Made by a program: the position numbers and the translations under genes. Of a stretch of DNA of 6,407 nt, positions 5,521 to 6,407 are shown in pieces. Below the pieces are notes generated by a model that was not told the origin of the DNA, did no database searches, and saw only the letters and a program-made list of their open reading frames with translations. How positions within the stretch are numbered: the first letter of the stretch is position 1; every line of letters starts with the position of its first letter. The stretch covers positions 1 to 6,407 of the forward strand of contig JASIBJ010000789.1 of the NCBI GenBank assembly GCA_030045215.1. Direction: 5' to 3'. This DNA comes from Streptosporangiaceae bacterium. Lineage in GTDB: Bacteria; Actinomycetota; Actinomycetes; Streptosporangiales; Streptosporangiaceae.

Positions 5521-6407
5521 ATGGCGAGTACGCACACTGTCGAGTCGACGGCGGAGACGGTACGGTCCGGGTACCTTGATCCGGCCGCGAAGCCGGTTGC
5601 TGAGGTCGCGCCAGGGGATACGGTCCGCTATCCGAATACCTGGACTCACTGGGGTAACGAGGCCGTGTTCGGCATGAGCTTCGCCGACCGCGAGCCGCTG
5701 CGGCACCGGTACCCGCACGGCCCGTATTCGATGCTGGGCCCGGTCACTGTGGCCGGTGCGGAGCCCGGCGACGCCCTCGAGGTCAGCATCACCGCGCTGC
5801 GCACGATCGGCTGGGGCTGGAATTCGTTCCCGCTGGGCGTGGGCGCGCTGCCGCACGACTTCGCCGAGCCGTATGTGCACTATTTCACCTTCGACGAGGC
5901 GCGCACGGCGGCGGTGTTCACCCACGGCATCACATTGCCGATGGCCCCGTTCCTGGGCGTGGTGGCGACCGAGCCCGCGGGCGAGGAGATTGTCAGCGCG
6001 ATCGTGTCCGGCAGCTACGGCGGCAACCTGGTGCTGCGTGACCTTGGGGTCGGCAGCCATCTGTTCCTGCCGGTGGCAAAGCCTGGCGGGCGGGTGTGGA
6101 TCGGTGACGTGCATGCACTGCAGGGGGACGGGGTGGTGGATCAGACCGCCATCGAGACCGCTGCCGAGAACCTGGAGATCCGCTACGACCTGCACAAGCA
6201 GGTGGCCCTGCCAGGGCCGGTCGGCGAGACGGATGCCTCCTGGATCCTGATCGGCTTTGCCGCCAGCCTCGATGACGCGCTGGTCGGCTGCCTGCGCGAG
6301 GTCATCAGCTGGCTGTCCGCGGCGGCTGGCATCACCGGGCCGGAGGCTTATGCGCTGGCGAGCATGGCGGTCAGTTTCCGGGTGACGCAGTATGCGAACC
6401 AGACCGG
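5521..6407 (+). CDS. acetamidase/formamidase family protein (3' end cut by window edge)
   Basis: The frame is open for 295 codons to the window edge. It matches the FmdA/AmdA family (Pfam acetamidase/formamidase), enzymes that hydrolyse short-chain amides such as formamide or acetamide to the acid and ammonia. Visible blocks are GPVTVAGAEPGDALEV (73-88), GWGWN (97-101), PMAPFLGVVATEPAGEE (140-156), SGSYGGNLVLRDLGVG (163-178), LFLPVAKPGG (181-190) and GDVHALQGDG (195-204). Family members have about 300-420 residues, so most of the domain is here. Two positions look unusual. The GGN is followed by Leu-Val where an Asp is common (GGNMD), and QGDG is followed by Val205 where Glu is usual. Both sites lie near the presumed metal and active site, so activity may be altered. 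There is no signal peptide, so it is cytoplasmic. The ATG at 5521 has no well-spaced ribosome site and may be leaderless. The gene abuts a truncated hydrolase on the opposite strand. Confidence 0.9.
   Translation, partial: MASTHTVESTAETVRSGYLDPAAKPVAEVAPGDTVRYPNTWTHWGNEAVFGMSFADREPLRHRYPHGPYSMLGPVTVAGAEPGDALEVSITALRTIGWGWNSFPLGVGALPHDFAEPYVHYFTFDEARTAAVFTHGITLPMAPFLGVVATEPAGEEIVSAIVSGSYGGNLVLRDLGVGSHLFLPVAKPGGRVWIGDVHALQGDGVVDQTAIETAAENLEIRYDLHKQVALPGPVGETDASWILIGFAASLDDALVGCLREVISWLSAAAGITGPEAYALASMAVSFRVTQYANQT

Noticed and set aside
5458..6195. A 245-codon open frame on the minus strand
   Set aside because: It is antisense to the amidase gene, whose plus frame carries many family motifs. 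The minus translation matches nothing recognisable.

Overview
The window is GC-rich DNA (about two thirds G+C by eye). Codon third positions are dominated by G and C, and GTG/ATG starts, GAGG-type ribosome sites and the protein families all point to an actinobacterium, probably a filamentous soil actinomycete. The exact genus cannot be read from the sequence. Six genes are supported: three complete ones on the plus strand, one complete one on the minus strand, and one cut off at each window edge. There is also one clear gene fragment. Coding density is low, with gaps of about 320 to 790 bases between genes. Neighbouring genes come from unrelated families, so this looks like an accessory or rearranged stretch rather than one operon.

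Layout, left to right. Bases 1-383 (minus) hold the N-terminal part of a TIGR00027-type SAM-dependent methyltransferase. A 786-base gap follows, with no convincing intact gene but a short SHOCT-like peptide signature near 776-831. At 1170-1838 (plus) is a fusion of two four-cysteine zinc ribbons to a YbjQ/UPF0145 domain. At 2002-2724 (plus) is a class I (Methyltransf_11-type) methyltransferase. After another gap, 3086-3541 (minus) encodes a HIT-family nucleotide-binding protein. It is divergent from 3865-4953 (plus), a secreted protein with repeats of about 42 residues that look like beta-propeller blades. A very strong hairpin terminator follows at 4980-5027. At 5364-5477 (minus) lies only the C-terminal tail of an alpha/beta hydrolase. 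At 5521-6407 (plus) is an acetamidase/formamidase-family gene that runs off the window.

No pathway links these genes. I do not see a defence system, CRISPR array, intact mobile element, tRNA or biosynthetic cluster. The most interesting items are the double zinc-ribbon-YbjQ fusion with a SHOCT-like fragment upstream, the amidase homologue with two family-conserved acidic positions apparently replaced, the hydrolase remnant that marks a past rearrangement, and the repeat-built secreted protein. None of these amounts to a demonstrated new system.
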